The translations under genes and the position numbers were made by a program. The notes beneath the pieces were generated by a model. That model worked only from the letters and a program-made list of their open reading frames with translations, searched no databases and was not told the origin of the DNA. From Psettodes erumei (Eukaryota; Chordata; Actinopteri; Pleuronectiformes; Psettodidae), in contig JAFBJZ010000628.1 of the NCBI GenBank assembly GCA_016785225.1, positions 491,001 to 555,000 on the forward strand: 64,000 nt of DNA. Reading direction: 5' to 3'. Positions 39,710-51,500 of this stretch are shown piece after piece; positions within the stretch are counted from its first letter, which is position 1, and each line of letters begins with the position of its first letter.

Positions 39710-42700
39710 TTAATCTCGCTGGTTGTTCCGTAGAAGATGCTCAGCCTGCGAAAAACAAAAACACAGCACACAGTGAGCGCCGCGTCAGTTTGCTCGACAC
39801 GCGGCGCGAGGAGGAACGGCGAGGAGCACCAGGAAGTCGACGGGGTCCTCGGGTTTGATCTTGCAGCAGTCGGTCATGGCGGCGGTGAGCGAGGGCATCA
39901 CGTGCTTCATCAGGTAGTTCCTCAGCGGGAGGGCGTGAGCTTCCTGCAGCTCGTCCTCCTGCTTCTGCACCTCGCGCAAATTCCTCTGCTGGGAAAACGA
40001 CGGTCACGTCACACACGAGCATTCGACTTCATTTCTCCTCGGGGGTTCGCGGCTCCTCCGGACTTACCCACTCCTCGTACTGAGCGGCCATCGCAGCCAG
40101 CGCCGCCTCCTTCCTGCGCTTCCTCTCGGCCGCCTCTGCGGCCAGCCTCCTCCTCGTCTCCTCCTCCCGCTCCCTGTCCTCCTCCGCCCGCTCCTCGGGA
40201 CTCAGGCCGTAGTTCTTGGGAGCCCCCACCGCCCGGGTGATCTTCGCCATGACGTCGGCGTACTCCGGGTCGTCCGCCGTGACCTCTGGGGAGGAAACAG
40301 AAGCGTTTACACATTCTGCTCGGTCACCTCTGTCTTGGCGCGTCCGGCCTCGGGGACGGTACCGATGCGCTCCGGGTGAATCTCGAGCTCGTCGAAGAAG
40401 TCCAGCAGGGTTTCCTCGGCGGCACCGCGCCGTCTGTATGTCGCGAGGCGAGAGAGAAACTCGTCCTGGGTGTAATGCATTTCCTCCGCTACGCGTTCGG
40501 GCAGCTCCTGCACTCTCTTGGTCAGGAAGTCATCGGACGCGTCCAACGCGATGACGTGCTCTGAAAAAAAAACCCCACAGGAGTGAGATGATGCGGTGCA
40601 GAACATCGGATTCTCGTGATGGGCTGGAGGTGAGGAGGCGTTACAGACCTGGAGTGATCGTCTTGTTGTAAACGGGAGCGTTATCCTCCGCATCCTCGTC
40701 TGAGCAATAACAAGCACAACGCGCGCACGTGAGCGACACAAAAACAACGGTGATGAAAGCGAACGGGCGAAGCTTACCCAGGAAAATGGGCCGCGCTTGC
40801 TCGTGGGTGTCGGGAAAGCCGTCGAGGACGAAGCCTTGGTTCCTGCACGGCTTGGAGTTCAGCTTGGCTCGCAGGATGTCACACACCTGACGGTCGTCCA
40901 GCCGCCCTGACGGAGAAACGAGAGACCGCAGACGCCTGACGTACGCAGGATCCGCCCGGCTTTCGAGCGGGTCCCGTGGTAACGGTGCGTCTCGGTCGCT
41001 AACCTGCGTTCGTCTCCAGGCTTTTGTTGATGTCGTCCAGTTGTGCGCGCGCAGCGGATGCCGCCTCTTCGCCCGCGTGTTCGGGCTCGTCTACGTTCAA
41101 GATGTCCTGCTGCAATATGCCGACAAAAACACGACAAACCAACAGTGAATATGCATTTCTTGTTCTCTGAAGAGGAAAGAGACAAATGAACTTTGTCAGG
41201 CGGGGAAGTGAAATTCTCGGCCTCTACCGACCAGTTGTGCGATCTTCTCCTGGATGACCTCTTTGAGCTGGATGTGGTGAAGCCGGTAATGGCGGCAGAG
41301 CTTCTCAGAAACTGTGGTTTTACCCACGGAGGGAGGTCCAACCACGCAGATTCGAATCGGCTGCGAAGATGGAAAAGAGAAGAAGATAAAAAGGGGTCGT
41401 GAGCTGGAATTGAAACAGCTTTTTACACCTTTTTAATTCTTCATGAAGCTGTTTTTCTTTGTGACGTGAGCGCTCACCAGCAGCTGCCTGGTGTCCCTGT
41501 ACTCCTCCACGAGGATCTCCATGTTCTCGGCCATCCCAGATTTGGACGCCCAGCGGAGGCTGAAGTCTTTTATGGCGAGCGCCTCCATGCGGAGGTCGAC
41601 GCTCAGGCACTGCAGCTCCTCCGGCTGCAACGACACGCAATCGACGATCAACGGGGCGGTCGGTTTCATACGGAACGTGCTGTGACCGCTGCAGCTCCAA
41701 ACAAACAAGTTGTGAGTGGAGATGACGGAGATGTAGATCCACGTAAAAGGAAGAAAAAGTGTCACGCTTCACCTTAAAAACCTTCATGTCGACCTCCTGC
41801 TCTGGGACTTTGTTAATTTTCCCTGGTCCGAGTGTTTCGCTGATCATCTGGTTCAGAGTCAGAGACAGAACCTTTTGTATCATGAAAAGGTCCAAACCAG
41901 AACCTCCCCTGTTTACTACAAAACAAGTACACGACACAAAAATATCTCATGTTTACCTTTACAATATCCTCCAACGTGTTGGCGGACTCGTCGACAGCGA
42001 GGACGTACTTTGACTTCGGCCTCGCTTCGATGACGTTTTGAATGACTCTGGAAAAGGGAACGGTCGGTCCGGCTCCGTGCGTCCGCGTGTACATAAACGT
42101 GTACACATAAAGTTTACTCCACACAAACTTACCCTGCGAGGTCGCGCACGTGAATCGTGGGGATGTGATTTGCGCCCTGTCCAAATACGGGAACTTCTGG
42201 AGTCTGCATCAGCCAAGACGCCTGTTGGAAGAGGACGGTACAAGCTGTACATGAAGTATAAAGACAGACACGCAGTATACTGCGTCTTTTTATGTTTCTT
42301 ATCTTCACATATACCTTGAAAAAGTAGTGAAAGAGGTTCTCTCCCTTTCCGTACTGAAGCCCAGCAGCTATAACGTAACTGACGAGTTTGGACTTTTTCT
42401 GTAAAGACGGTTGAGTCACACGCTTCTTATTAAAACGCCATGAACCGTTACTGTGCTGTTGGAGGATATTGGGATTTTCATCCCATTAATCCACTCACCA
42501 CTCGGCCCAGTTTGAGCACAAGCTTCTCCAGATTGTTGTGGTTTTTGAAACTGGGATGAGGCCTTCTCCTCCTGAACTCCTCCTCTATTACCACAACATC
42601 TGTTTCTTCCTGGAGAGAGAAATCACAATCACGCTGGTTATTATGATTATTTCTTTTATGCACAGGACAAGTCCAGAGCTCGCCTTCATTTTCCCTTAGG

Positions 42701-43585
42701 CTCACCGGATTCTGCGGCTTGGTCATGGCCCAGGTCATCACTGTCGAGACCAGCACGAACATTTTCCGAGACTTGAAGTTTTCCACCTCAGCGCTGAGGG
42801 CTGTTTGTTGCAAAGGAAACAAAATTAATCCTATTATTTCAGCCAAATTATTGGCTTATGGGATAAGCGATGACGCAATCTGTTTTAAGAGATCCAGGTA
42901 TAAATGAGACGTTCCCCTACCTGTGATCGCCCACGTGGCCTCGTCGACCTGCTGTTGTGTTGCACTGTCTGAGATGTTGTACACAACCACGTCACACTCC
43001 ATCAGGTGCTGGAGGAGCTCGTCTCGGGCGGGGGACTGCCGAGGGGGATGGAAAGCCTTTTATTATGCATCGTCATGCACGAAGAGGACGCGATCATAAT
43101 ATGGTGGTTGGATAACTGACACTTAACCGAAATAGTTGATCTGCTCAGTGGGGACTCAGGTTATCTCCTTCACGGTCAGTAAACCCGGAAGCAATAGGCA
43201 CCACGTCTTGTTTTTGTAAACAAACCGTCAGTTGATGCCGGACTCACCGTATATTGCTCCAGCAGAAAGCTTTTCTTTTCATTGCTGTAGGAGGAGGTCA
43301 CGGTTCCCACGACCTGGAAGGCCGGATCACCTCGAGTGGGGGCGGAAGTCTCCTCGGCTTCTTCTTCGTCTTCTTCTTCTTCGGACGTCTCCCCGGCAAC
43401 GTATGTCGATAGAAACTGTGGAAGTGGGTCAGACGAACACTGAGAGCACACCTTAATAAGGTGTAACGCCATTTTCTACAGCTTCATTATGTTTACGTTA
43501 CCTTTGCGATGTGCTGGGAGGAGTAGCTGTCGACGTCGCTGACAAAAACCCGTTTGGGACGAGTCGGTTGTGCTTCGTCCCCCAT
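39710..43585 (-). CDS. ak7: adenylate kinase 7 (ciliary, with DPY-30 C-terminus)
   Basis: AK7 interconverts ATP+AMP and 2 ADP in motile cilia and flagella. I place 18 coding exons: 43585-43502, 43415-43248, 43035-42921, 42800-42706, 42609-42499, 42398-42315, 42221-42133, 42047-41957, 41847-41773, 41624-41478, 41360-41232, 41109-41004, 40906-40778, 40699-40649, 40560-40363, 40285-40068, 39988-39830 and 39745-39710. The sum is 2085 nt, or 694 residues (human 723). The N-terminal half is a Rossmann-like domain with an acidic E/D insert in exon 2. The kinase domain starts at exon 11: Walker A GPPSVGKT at 361-368, the nucleotide-binding DGFP at 460-463, and LDASDDFL after it. A glutamate/arginine helix follows. 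The DPY-30-like end is PLRNYLMKHVMP...DPVDFLAEHLLRNN. The last exon was found by homology to the human C-terminus. Donor GTCGGT of exon 11 is weak but keeps phase. Confidence 0.92.
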
Positions 43586-43740
43586 TTTTAACGCTCTGCA
43601 CTCTCGTATTTAATAAATGTGCCGACTTTATTAGTTACTTTACTTAATTACTTACTTTATTACTTGATTATTATATTTGTAAACGCTTCAGCTAGCAGTC
43701 TGGCTCCACCGCTGACAAAACGAACTTGTCGCTGTCGCCG

Positions 43741-43767
43741 GTTGCTACGGACTCACCCCCGTTGCTA
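43741..43767. promoter_or_regulatory. two RFX-like half-sites (GTTGCTA) upstream of ak7
   Basis: GTTGCTA occurs at 43741-43747 and 43761-43767, spaced exactly 20 bases, about 160-180 bases upstream of the ak7 ATG. RFX factors that drive motile-cilia genes bind X-boxes built from GTTGCC/T half-sites. Only half-sites are seen here, without a clean palindrome, so this is suggestive only. Confidence 0.35.
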
Positions 43768-44399
43768 GGGCCCCGCCAGCGAAGCGCCCCAACTGAGCAT
43801 GCGCGGAGTTGAAACGTTCATTGACGTTACGTTACGTTCAGGCTCGTCGTTATATGCATCCGTCATAGACTGTTAAGCCCATTTTAATCAAGCTAACGCT
43901 TATAATTTATCCACGTTTCATTCCGAACAGGTTATGAAAAATATAAATTTTATCCGTCTACATTTCTGTAATCCTCTATTGCCTCTTTCTTACTATTTTG
44001 CCTCTCTCTGTAGCCATTTTGTGTGTCTTTGAGTGTTTCTGCGGTTGTTTTGCATTTAGAAATATCGACGTCACTGGTAGCACACGCCACGGTAGCGTGT
44101 ACGGGCTTTTATTGTGAAGTCTCGTAACGGAAACGCGGCAGCGTGGCTGCGTCAAACTTGCCGGTCCAAACCTCGGGCCGACTTCCACGCGGCTGGCGGC
44201 GCGTGTGGAACACTTTGCCTCCATCGTCTCGTCCGACTATCCGGCTAACTATCTCACCAAACTCCCCTTTTGGGTTTTTCGGCCCCCTGGTGTGCGCGGT
44301 ATCGACTCAGACGCCGGTACATCTCGGCCCGGCGGTAAAATCTGCAGCTAAAAAGGACTTTTTTCTGCATTTCCTGCTTCCTCCTCGCGGCGTGAGTTT

Positions 44400-44405
44400 C
44401 ACGTG
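44400..44405. promoter_or_regulatory. E-box CACGTG near the cad start
   Basis: The perfect palindrome CACGTG lies about 95 bases before the first cad ATG. Mammalian CAD is a classic MYC/MAX and USF target through a CACGTG just downstream of its transcription start, so position and motif agree with that. Binding itself is inference. Confidence 0.55.
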
Positions 44406-44498
44406 GAGACCCGGAGCTCATCACCGCGCTCAAACATCCCTCGGTTCTCCGCTATCAGTAGCGTTAGCATTAGCTACCTGGATTAAAAAATTTAAAAA

Positions 44499-44745
44499 AT
44501 GGCAAAGATGGCAACCTTGATTTTGGAGGACGGAGCGACGTTCAGGGGCCGCCTTTTTGGTGCAGATGTGTCAGTGTCGGGAGAAGTTGGTAAGCACTTT
44601 GAAGTATTAGCTTAAATTACAACTTCATTTCAGTTCTGCTGCTTCATCCGGGTCTCACAAAAAAAAAAAAAAACACCTGCGCAGTTAGCCCACTTTTATT
44701 TCCATCTGTATTTCGTTTGTATGTGAACGTGTAATGACGCATGCA

Positions 44746-44798
<53 letters not shown>

Positions 44799-45028
44799 CG
44801 CGCGCGCGCCATGACGGAGTGCTGTTGTAAAGCGCCAACCTCCGCTTGGACACCAAACCGCATTCACACACCTGTCGATTAAAAACGTCAGCCGGCCGGT
44901 GTGGGTTCACATCCTGTCCCTTTTCCAAACCGCACGCGCACTGATGACTCATCCCGTGACGTCAGCGTGCACGAACGTGTGATGATGCGACTTTTCTGAA
45001 AGTTGACCTGTGTTGAGAACACCTGTGC

Positions 45029-45059
<31 letters not shown>

Positions 45060-46392
45060 GATTGTGCGCTGATGACCGTGTTGTGCGCTCAGTGTTTCAG
45101 ACGGGCATGGTGGGCTACCCCGAGGCGCTGACCGACCCGTCGTACCGCTGCCAGCTGCTCACCCTCACTTACCCCCTGGTGGGCAACTACGGGGTTCCCA
45201 CGGACGAGGAGGGCGACTTCGGACTGAGCAAAGTGAGCGGCCGCATTAGAACGCGGTAATGTAATCGTCCAGAGTCGAGTGCTCGTACCGACGTGCGTTT
45301 TCTCGTGCCGCCCAGTGGTTCGAGTCGTCCAAGGTCCACGCCGCGGCCCTGATCATCGGCGAGCTGGCGGAGAGTCCCAGTCACTGGAGCTCGGTCAAGT
45401 CTCTGGACCAGTGGCTCAAAGAGCAGGGCGTCCCCGGGCTGCAAGGTCAGAAAACATACTGATCAATACGTGAAACCGATGATGACCAAACCAATGATTG
45501 ATCACCCCCCCTCCCCCCAGGCATCGACACCCGCCGTCTGACCAAAAAGATCCGAGAGAAGGGCACCATGTTGGGGAAGCTGGTGGTGGACGGGACCCCC
45601 GAGGACAACGTCCCCTTCGACAACCCTGACCGGAGGAACCTGGTCCAAGAGGTCTCCATGAAGGTAGCCCCCCCCACACACACACACACACACACACACT
45701 TACTGTCCCACAACACAACTCTCCCCCGTTTCCCCTCCGTCGTCTTCAGGAGCCGCGAGTGTTCAACCCCAGTGGAAACCTGCGGCGTCACGGTGGTGGA
45801 CTGCGGCATCAAGTACAACCAGATCCGCTGCCTGGCTGAGAGGGGGGCCCGCGTCACCGTGGTGCCCTGGGACCACCCGCTGGACAGCACCGGTCAGTGA
45901 CGGGTGGTGTTGGTGGGGGTGGGGGGGTTGCGGGACTCCAGCGACCGGTGACGCGAGTTAAAATCTGAAGAATCCGACCTGAGACTTTACACTTTTATCC
46001 CCGGTAACACGCACATTGTTGTTGTTTTGTGTTTATTTTTTGTTGTTGTTGTTGTTTTCTAGATTTCGACGGTTTGTTCATCAGCAACGGCCCCGGCGAC
46101 CCTCAGCTCTGCCAGGCCACCATCGCCAACGTGAGGAAGGTGGTGTGCGTGGATCGCCCCAAGCCCGTGTTCGGGATCTGCCTCGGACACCAGCTGCTCT
46201 CCCTGGTCATCGGAGCCCGGACCTACAAGATGAAGTCAGTACACACACACACACACACACACACATTTCACACCCCCGCTCCGTCTTTGGGAGAGTTGTG
46301 ATGTGAAGCGCAGGTTTTCGCTGTTCTCAGCAGTCTCAGTACCGGAGCGTCGGACCGACTGGCCCGTTTCATAACAGAGACTAAACAAACAA

Positions 46393-46487
<95 letters not shown>

Positions 46488-48519
46488 TGCTCCTCGCATC
46501 GGGGTCAGGGAGTTGTTCCCCTGAGAGTCCGCCGCTTTATCAGGCTCGGCGTGAAGGTCAGGATGTGCAGGGAATGTTCCCATGAGCCGGCTGGTGTCTG
46601 GACTGTGGGATTGTGGGTGAAACTCACACTGAAAGATAATTTACAGCGTTTCCCGCTGCACGTCCGACACGCAGGATTAAAGAGCTTATATGTAAATAAA
46701 ACATGTCTGTAAAAGCGTGTGACCCCGGTCCTTTTGTCTCAGGTACGGTAACCGCGGCCACAACCAGCCGTGCATCCACCAGGGGACGGACCGCTGCTTC
46801 ATCACCAGCCAGAACCACGGGTTCGCCGTCGACCCCGACACGCTGCCGCGGGACTGGGACGTCCTCTTCACCAACGCCAACGACCACACCAACGAGGGCA
46901 TCGTGCACGACACGCAGCCCCTGTTCAGGTAACGCCGCCGGGCCGAGCCCCCGGGGTCTGTGGAGAAATTACGTGGTGACTTTTTTTTAAAATTTTAATA
47001 TTTTACAGCGTTCAGTTCCACCCGGAGCACATGGCCGGGCCCACGGACCTGGTCGGCTTGTTCGACGTCTTCCTCGACACCGTGAGGGAGCACAAGGACG
47101 GCGGCGCGACCAAATCGGGTCAGAGCGGTTTATTCTCACGCCGATGCTTCGTACGGTCGTCGTGGTTTCATCACATTTGAATCCGTTTGTTTCCCTCAGT
47201 GAAGCAGCGTCTCATGGATCGTCTCACCTTCCCCGGTTCCCCCAAGCCTGAAGAAGTGTTCCGCCCCAGGAAGGTCCTCATCCTGGGCTCTGGAGGACTG
47301 TCCATCGGCCAGGCCGGAGAGTTCGACTACTCCGGGTCTCAGGTCCGTCAACTTCTTTTGTTAGAGTTCTGGTTTGGATGTCGTGAGCTGACGTGCTGTG
47401 GTTTTTGTTTCCCAGGCGATTAAAGCTCTGAAGGAGGAGAACATCCAGACCGTGCTGATCAACCCCAACATCGCCACTGTCCAGACGTCCAAAGGCCTGG
47501 CCGACAAGGTCTACTTCCTGCCCATCACCCCGGACTACGTCACGCAGGTACGGTTCCTCTCTGGCGTAACGCTGGCGCCCGGGCGGCGCCCTCGCTCTTG
47601 TGCGGGAATGTTGAAACTCCAGGACGGTGAAAGTTTTTGTGAGTATTGAACAGGAATGAAAGCCGCACGTCCTCCCCCTCTGTCAGGTGATAAAAAACGA
47701 ACGCCCCGACGGCGTCCTGCTGACGTTCGGCGGCCAGACCGCGCTGAACTGCGGCGTGGAGCTGACCAAGCTGGGCGTCCTGGAGAAGTACAAGGTGAAG
47801 GTGCTGGGAACGCCGGTGGCCTCCATCGAGATGACCGAGGACCGCAAGATCTTCGTGGAGAAGATGGAGGAGATCAACGAGCACGTCGCTCCCAGCGAGG
47901 CGGCGCTGTCCGTGGAGCAGGTGAGGCGGCGAAAACACGGCGTCTGAATTTTAAAAAATAAAATAAAATCCACTTCCAGCGTCTTAACCCGCCTCTTCAC
48001 CTCCGCCAGGCGGTGGCGGCCGCCGAACGCCTGGGCTACCCGGTCCTGGTCCGCTCGGCGTTCGCCCTGGGCGGTCTGGGATCCGGCTTCGCCAACAACA
48101 AAGAGGAGCTGACGTCGCTGGTGACGTCGGCCTTCTCCCACACGTCCCAGGTGCTGGTGGACAAGTCGCTGAAAGGCTGGAAGGAGATCGAGTACGAGGT
48201 CGTGCGCGACAGCTACGACAACTGCGTCACGGTCAGTGAGCGCTCGCCGCCAAAAACCAAACAACCTGGCGTTTTGTTTTGTTTTTTTTTTTTTTAAGTG
48301 TCCGCGCTTCCCGTCCAGGTGTGCAACATGGAGAACATCGACCCGCTGGGCATCCACACCGGCGAGTCCATCGTGGTGGCGCCGAGTCAGACGCTCAACG
48401 ACCGCGAGTACAACATGCTGAGGAACACGGCCATCAAGGTCATCCGCCACCTGGGCATCGTGGGCGAGTGCAACATCCAGTACGCCCTCAACCCGGAGTC
48501 GGAGCAGGTAGAGGCGGGG

Positions 48520-48566
<47 letters not shown>

Positions 48567-51500
48567 TGCGATACGACCCGTTTGTGTGATGTTTCCTCAG
48601 TACTACATCATCGAGGTGAACGCCCGCCTGTCCAGGAGCTCGGCTCTGGCCAGTAAGGCCACAGGTTACCCTCTGGCTTACGTGGCGGCCAAACTGGGCC
48701 TGGGGATCCCGCTGCCGCTGCTCAAGTACGTCACGGCCGACGGTGCTCGGAAACATGTCTTCGTTTGTTTGTTCGCAACGAGTTTGCACGTTTTCTCTTT
48801 CTGGAATGTTTCAGTGGTTTGAAAAATCGCTGTTTTCCGCAGGAACTCCGTCACCAACTCGACGACGGCGAACTTCGAGCCCAGTCTGGATTACTGCGTG
48901 GTGAAGGTGCCCCGCTGGGACCTGAGCAAGTTCCTCAGGGTCTCCACCAAGATCGGCAGCTCCATGAAGAGCGTCGGTGAGTGGCGGCGGGAAAAGCGGC
49001 GCTCTGGCGCGGCGCCGCGCAACGATTTCACCTCCGCTCTCCCGACAGGTGAGGTGATGGCCATCGGCCGCAGCTTCGAGGAGGCGTTCCAGAAAGCTCT
49101 GAGGATGGTGGACGAGAACTGCGTGGGCTTCGACCACACCATCAAGCCCCTCTCTGAAAAGGTAAAACCTGCTGAGTCATCTTTGCTGTTTTCTTTAGTT
49201 GTGACACGTGTACCATTTACTGAAGTACTGCCCTCCTCCTCCTCCTCCTCCTCCTCGCCAGGAGCTGCAGATTCCCACGGACAAGCGCATCTTCGTGCTG
49301 GCGGCGGCGTTCCGAGCCGGCTACACGGTGGACCAGCTGTACGAGCTGACCAAGATCGACCGCTGGTTCCTGCACAAGATGAAGAACATCGCCGACCACG
49401 AGCGGCTGCTGGAGACCTACAACCAGGTGAGGTCGGCGAGAGGCGGGCGACCCGGCGGTGGCGGCGGCGGCGGCCTCGTGCTAACTTCGTTCGTCCGCTC
49501 TCTCTCTCCAGGACGAGAGCGCCATGCCTCCCGAGGTGATGCGAAAGGCCAAGCAGCTGGGCTTCTCCGACAAGCAGATCGCGCTGGCCGTGCAGAGGTT
49601 CGAGTCCACGCAGACCGTTTTCGTCACGAGAACCCGTTATGAATAAAGTTATAACAGAAGCGATTGGTTTCCGCCCCCCCCTCCCCCGCAGCACCGAGCT
49701 GGCGGTGAGGAAGCTGCGCCACGATTGGTCCATCCTGCCCGTGGTGAAGCAGATCGACACGGTGGCGGCCGAGTGGCCCGCCCACACCAACTACCTGTAC
49801 CTGACCTACCACGGCACGGAGAACGACCTGAGCTTCAGCGAGCAGCACGTCATGGTGATCGGCTCCGGCGTGTACCGCATCGGCAGCAGCGTGGAGTTCG
49901 ACTGGTGCGCGGTCGGCTGCATCACGGAGCTCCGCAAGGTACGCCGGCGTCGAGCTACTTCCTGTCGTAGATGTGCGGACGCTTCATTTAACCGCTTTGT
50001 CCCGCAGATGGGCTACAAGACCATCATGGTGAACTACAACCCCGAGACCGTCAGCACCGACTACGACATGTGCGACCGCCTCTACTTCGATGAAATCTCC
50101 TTCGAGGTGAGGCGCCGCAGCGTGACGTCGAGCTCCGGCTTTTAGATTTAGGAGACGAGGCGCGAGAACTGAGTTCGCGGTCTCCGGTCCTCGTTCCAGG
50201 TGGTGATGGACATCTACGAGAGGGAGAACCCGGAGGGCGTGATCCTGTCCATGGGGGGCCAGCTGCCCAACAACATCGCCATGTCGCTGCACCGCCAGCA
50301 GTGCCGCATCCTGGGAACGTCGCCCGAGTTCATCGACTGCGCCGAGAATCGCTTCAAGTTCTCCCGCATGCTGGACACCATCGGCATCAGCCAGCCGCAG
50401 TGGAAGGAGCTCTCCGACACGGAGGTGCGGCGGCGGGCCGGGATTACACCGGAATATCGTCCAAAAAAAAAAAAAAAAAAGTGTAATCCGTGTTGTTTTA
50501 ACGCTTTTTTCCCCTGTTTCCTCCGGCTCCAGTCGGCCGTGAAGTTCTGCGAGACGGTGGGTTACCCCTGCCTCGTCCGTCCCTCCTACGTCCTCAGCGG
50601 AGCCGCCATGAACGTCGCCTACAGCGACAGCGACCTGGAGAAATACCTGAGCAACGCCATGGCCGTGTCCAAGGAACACCCCGTCGTCATCTCCAAGTTC
50701 ATCCAGGAGGCGAAGGTTTGGAAAACAAAAAAAAAAACCTGGGACGTCGAAGACGAGCTCTGAGATCAGATCAGAATCCAACCTGCGTTGCGTTTTCCAG
50801 GAGATCGACGTGGACGCGGTGGCGTGCGACGGGCACGGTCATGGCCATCGCCGTGTCCGAGCACGTGGAGAACGCCGGCGTCCACTCCGGCGACGCCACG
50901 CTGGTGACGCCGCCGCAGGACCTCAACCAGAAGACCATCGACAGGATCAAGATGATCGTGCACGCCATCGGCCTGGAGCTGCAGGTCACCGGACCCTTCA
51001 ACCTGCAGCTCATCGCCAAGGTGAGGACGCGTTGCGGCGTTCGCCCGGCTCCGTCGGCGACGAACCGACCGTCACCGCCGCGTTGTCTCTGCCGCAGGAC
51101 GACCAGCTGAAGGTCATCGAGTGCAACGTCCGAGTGTCGCGCTCCTTCCCCTTCATATCCAAGACCCTGGGCGTGGACCTGGTTGCCCTGGCGACCCAGG
51201 CCATCATGGGGGAGGAGGTGGAGCCCGTGGGCCTGATGAGAGGGAAGGGGGTCGTGGGAGTGAAGGTAACGATCGCCACCTTTTTTAAAAAAATTTTTGT
51301 CCCCCCTCCGCCCGTTGGGACAAACTCGCCACGCGTTTCCTCCGCCTCCCGCTCCAGGTTCCCCAGTTCTCCTTCTCGCGGCTGGCCGGCGCCGACGTGG
51401 TGCTGGGGGTGGAGATGACGAGCACCGGGGAGGTGGCCTGCTTCGGGGAGAACAGGTACGAGGCGTACCTCAAGGCCATGCTCTCCACCGGCTTCAAGAT

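Larger units (their letters stand above)
43586..44498. promoter_or_regulatory. ak7/cad divergent intergenic region, candidate bidirectional promoter
   Basis: The start codons of ak7 (minus) and cad (plus) are 913 bases apart with no gene between. The ends are CG-rich while the middle is AT-rich. Near ak7 lie two GTTGCTA motifs, and near cad a CACGTG E-box. The 5' UTRs of both genes must lie here unless there are unseen upstream exons. Confidence 0.6.
44499..47118 (+). other. cad: cad glutamine amidotransferase (GATase) domain, exons 1-8
   Basis: This domain hydrolyses glutamine and passes ammonia to the synthetase. The class I triad is visible: the nucleophile in FGICLGHQ (exon 6), and His and Glu in VQFHPEH (exon 8). 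Exon 7 (46743-46928) carries YGNRGHNQPC and TSQNHGFAV. Exon 5 has a one-base insertion between PRVFNPSGN (frame 0) and VTVVDCGIKYNQ (frame +1). Confidence 0.93.

Noticed and set aside
39741..40022. ak7 exon 17 read on to a stop giving VLLAVPPRAACRAN
   Set aside because: The donor GTGCTC after DPVDFL and the exon at 39745-39710 give AEHLLRNNQRD, which matches the human C-terminus.
47683..48789. Long minus-strand ORF (368 codons) across cad exons 11-14
   Set aside because: It is the antisense shadow of GC-rich cad exons and their introns. It contains a Val-Cys run from a microsatellite and resembles no family.
48891..49790. 299-codon minus-strand ORF overlapping cad exons 15-19
   Set aside because: It is a shadow of the cad coding strand, with no homology and a Glu run from the (CTC)n tract.
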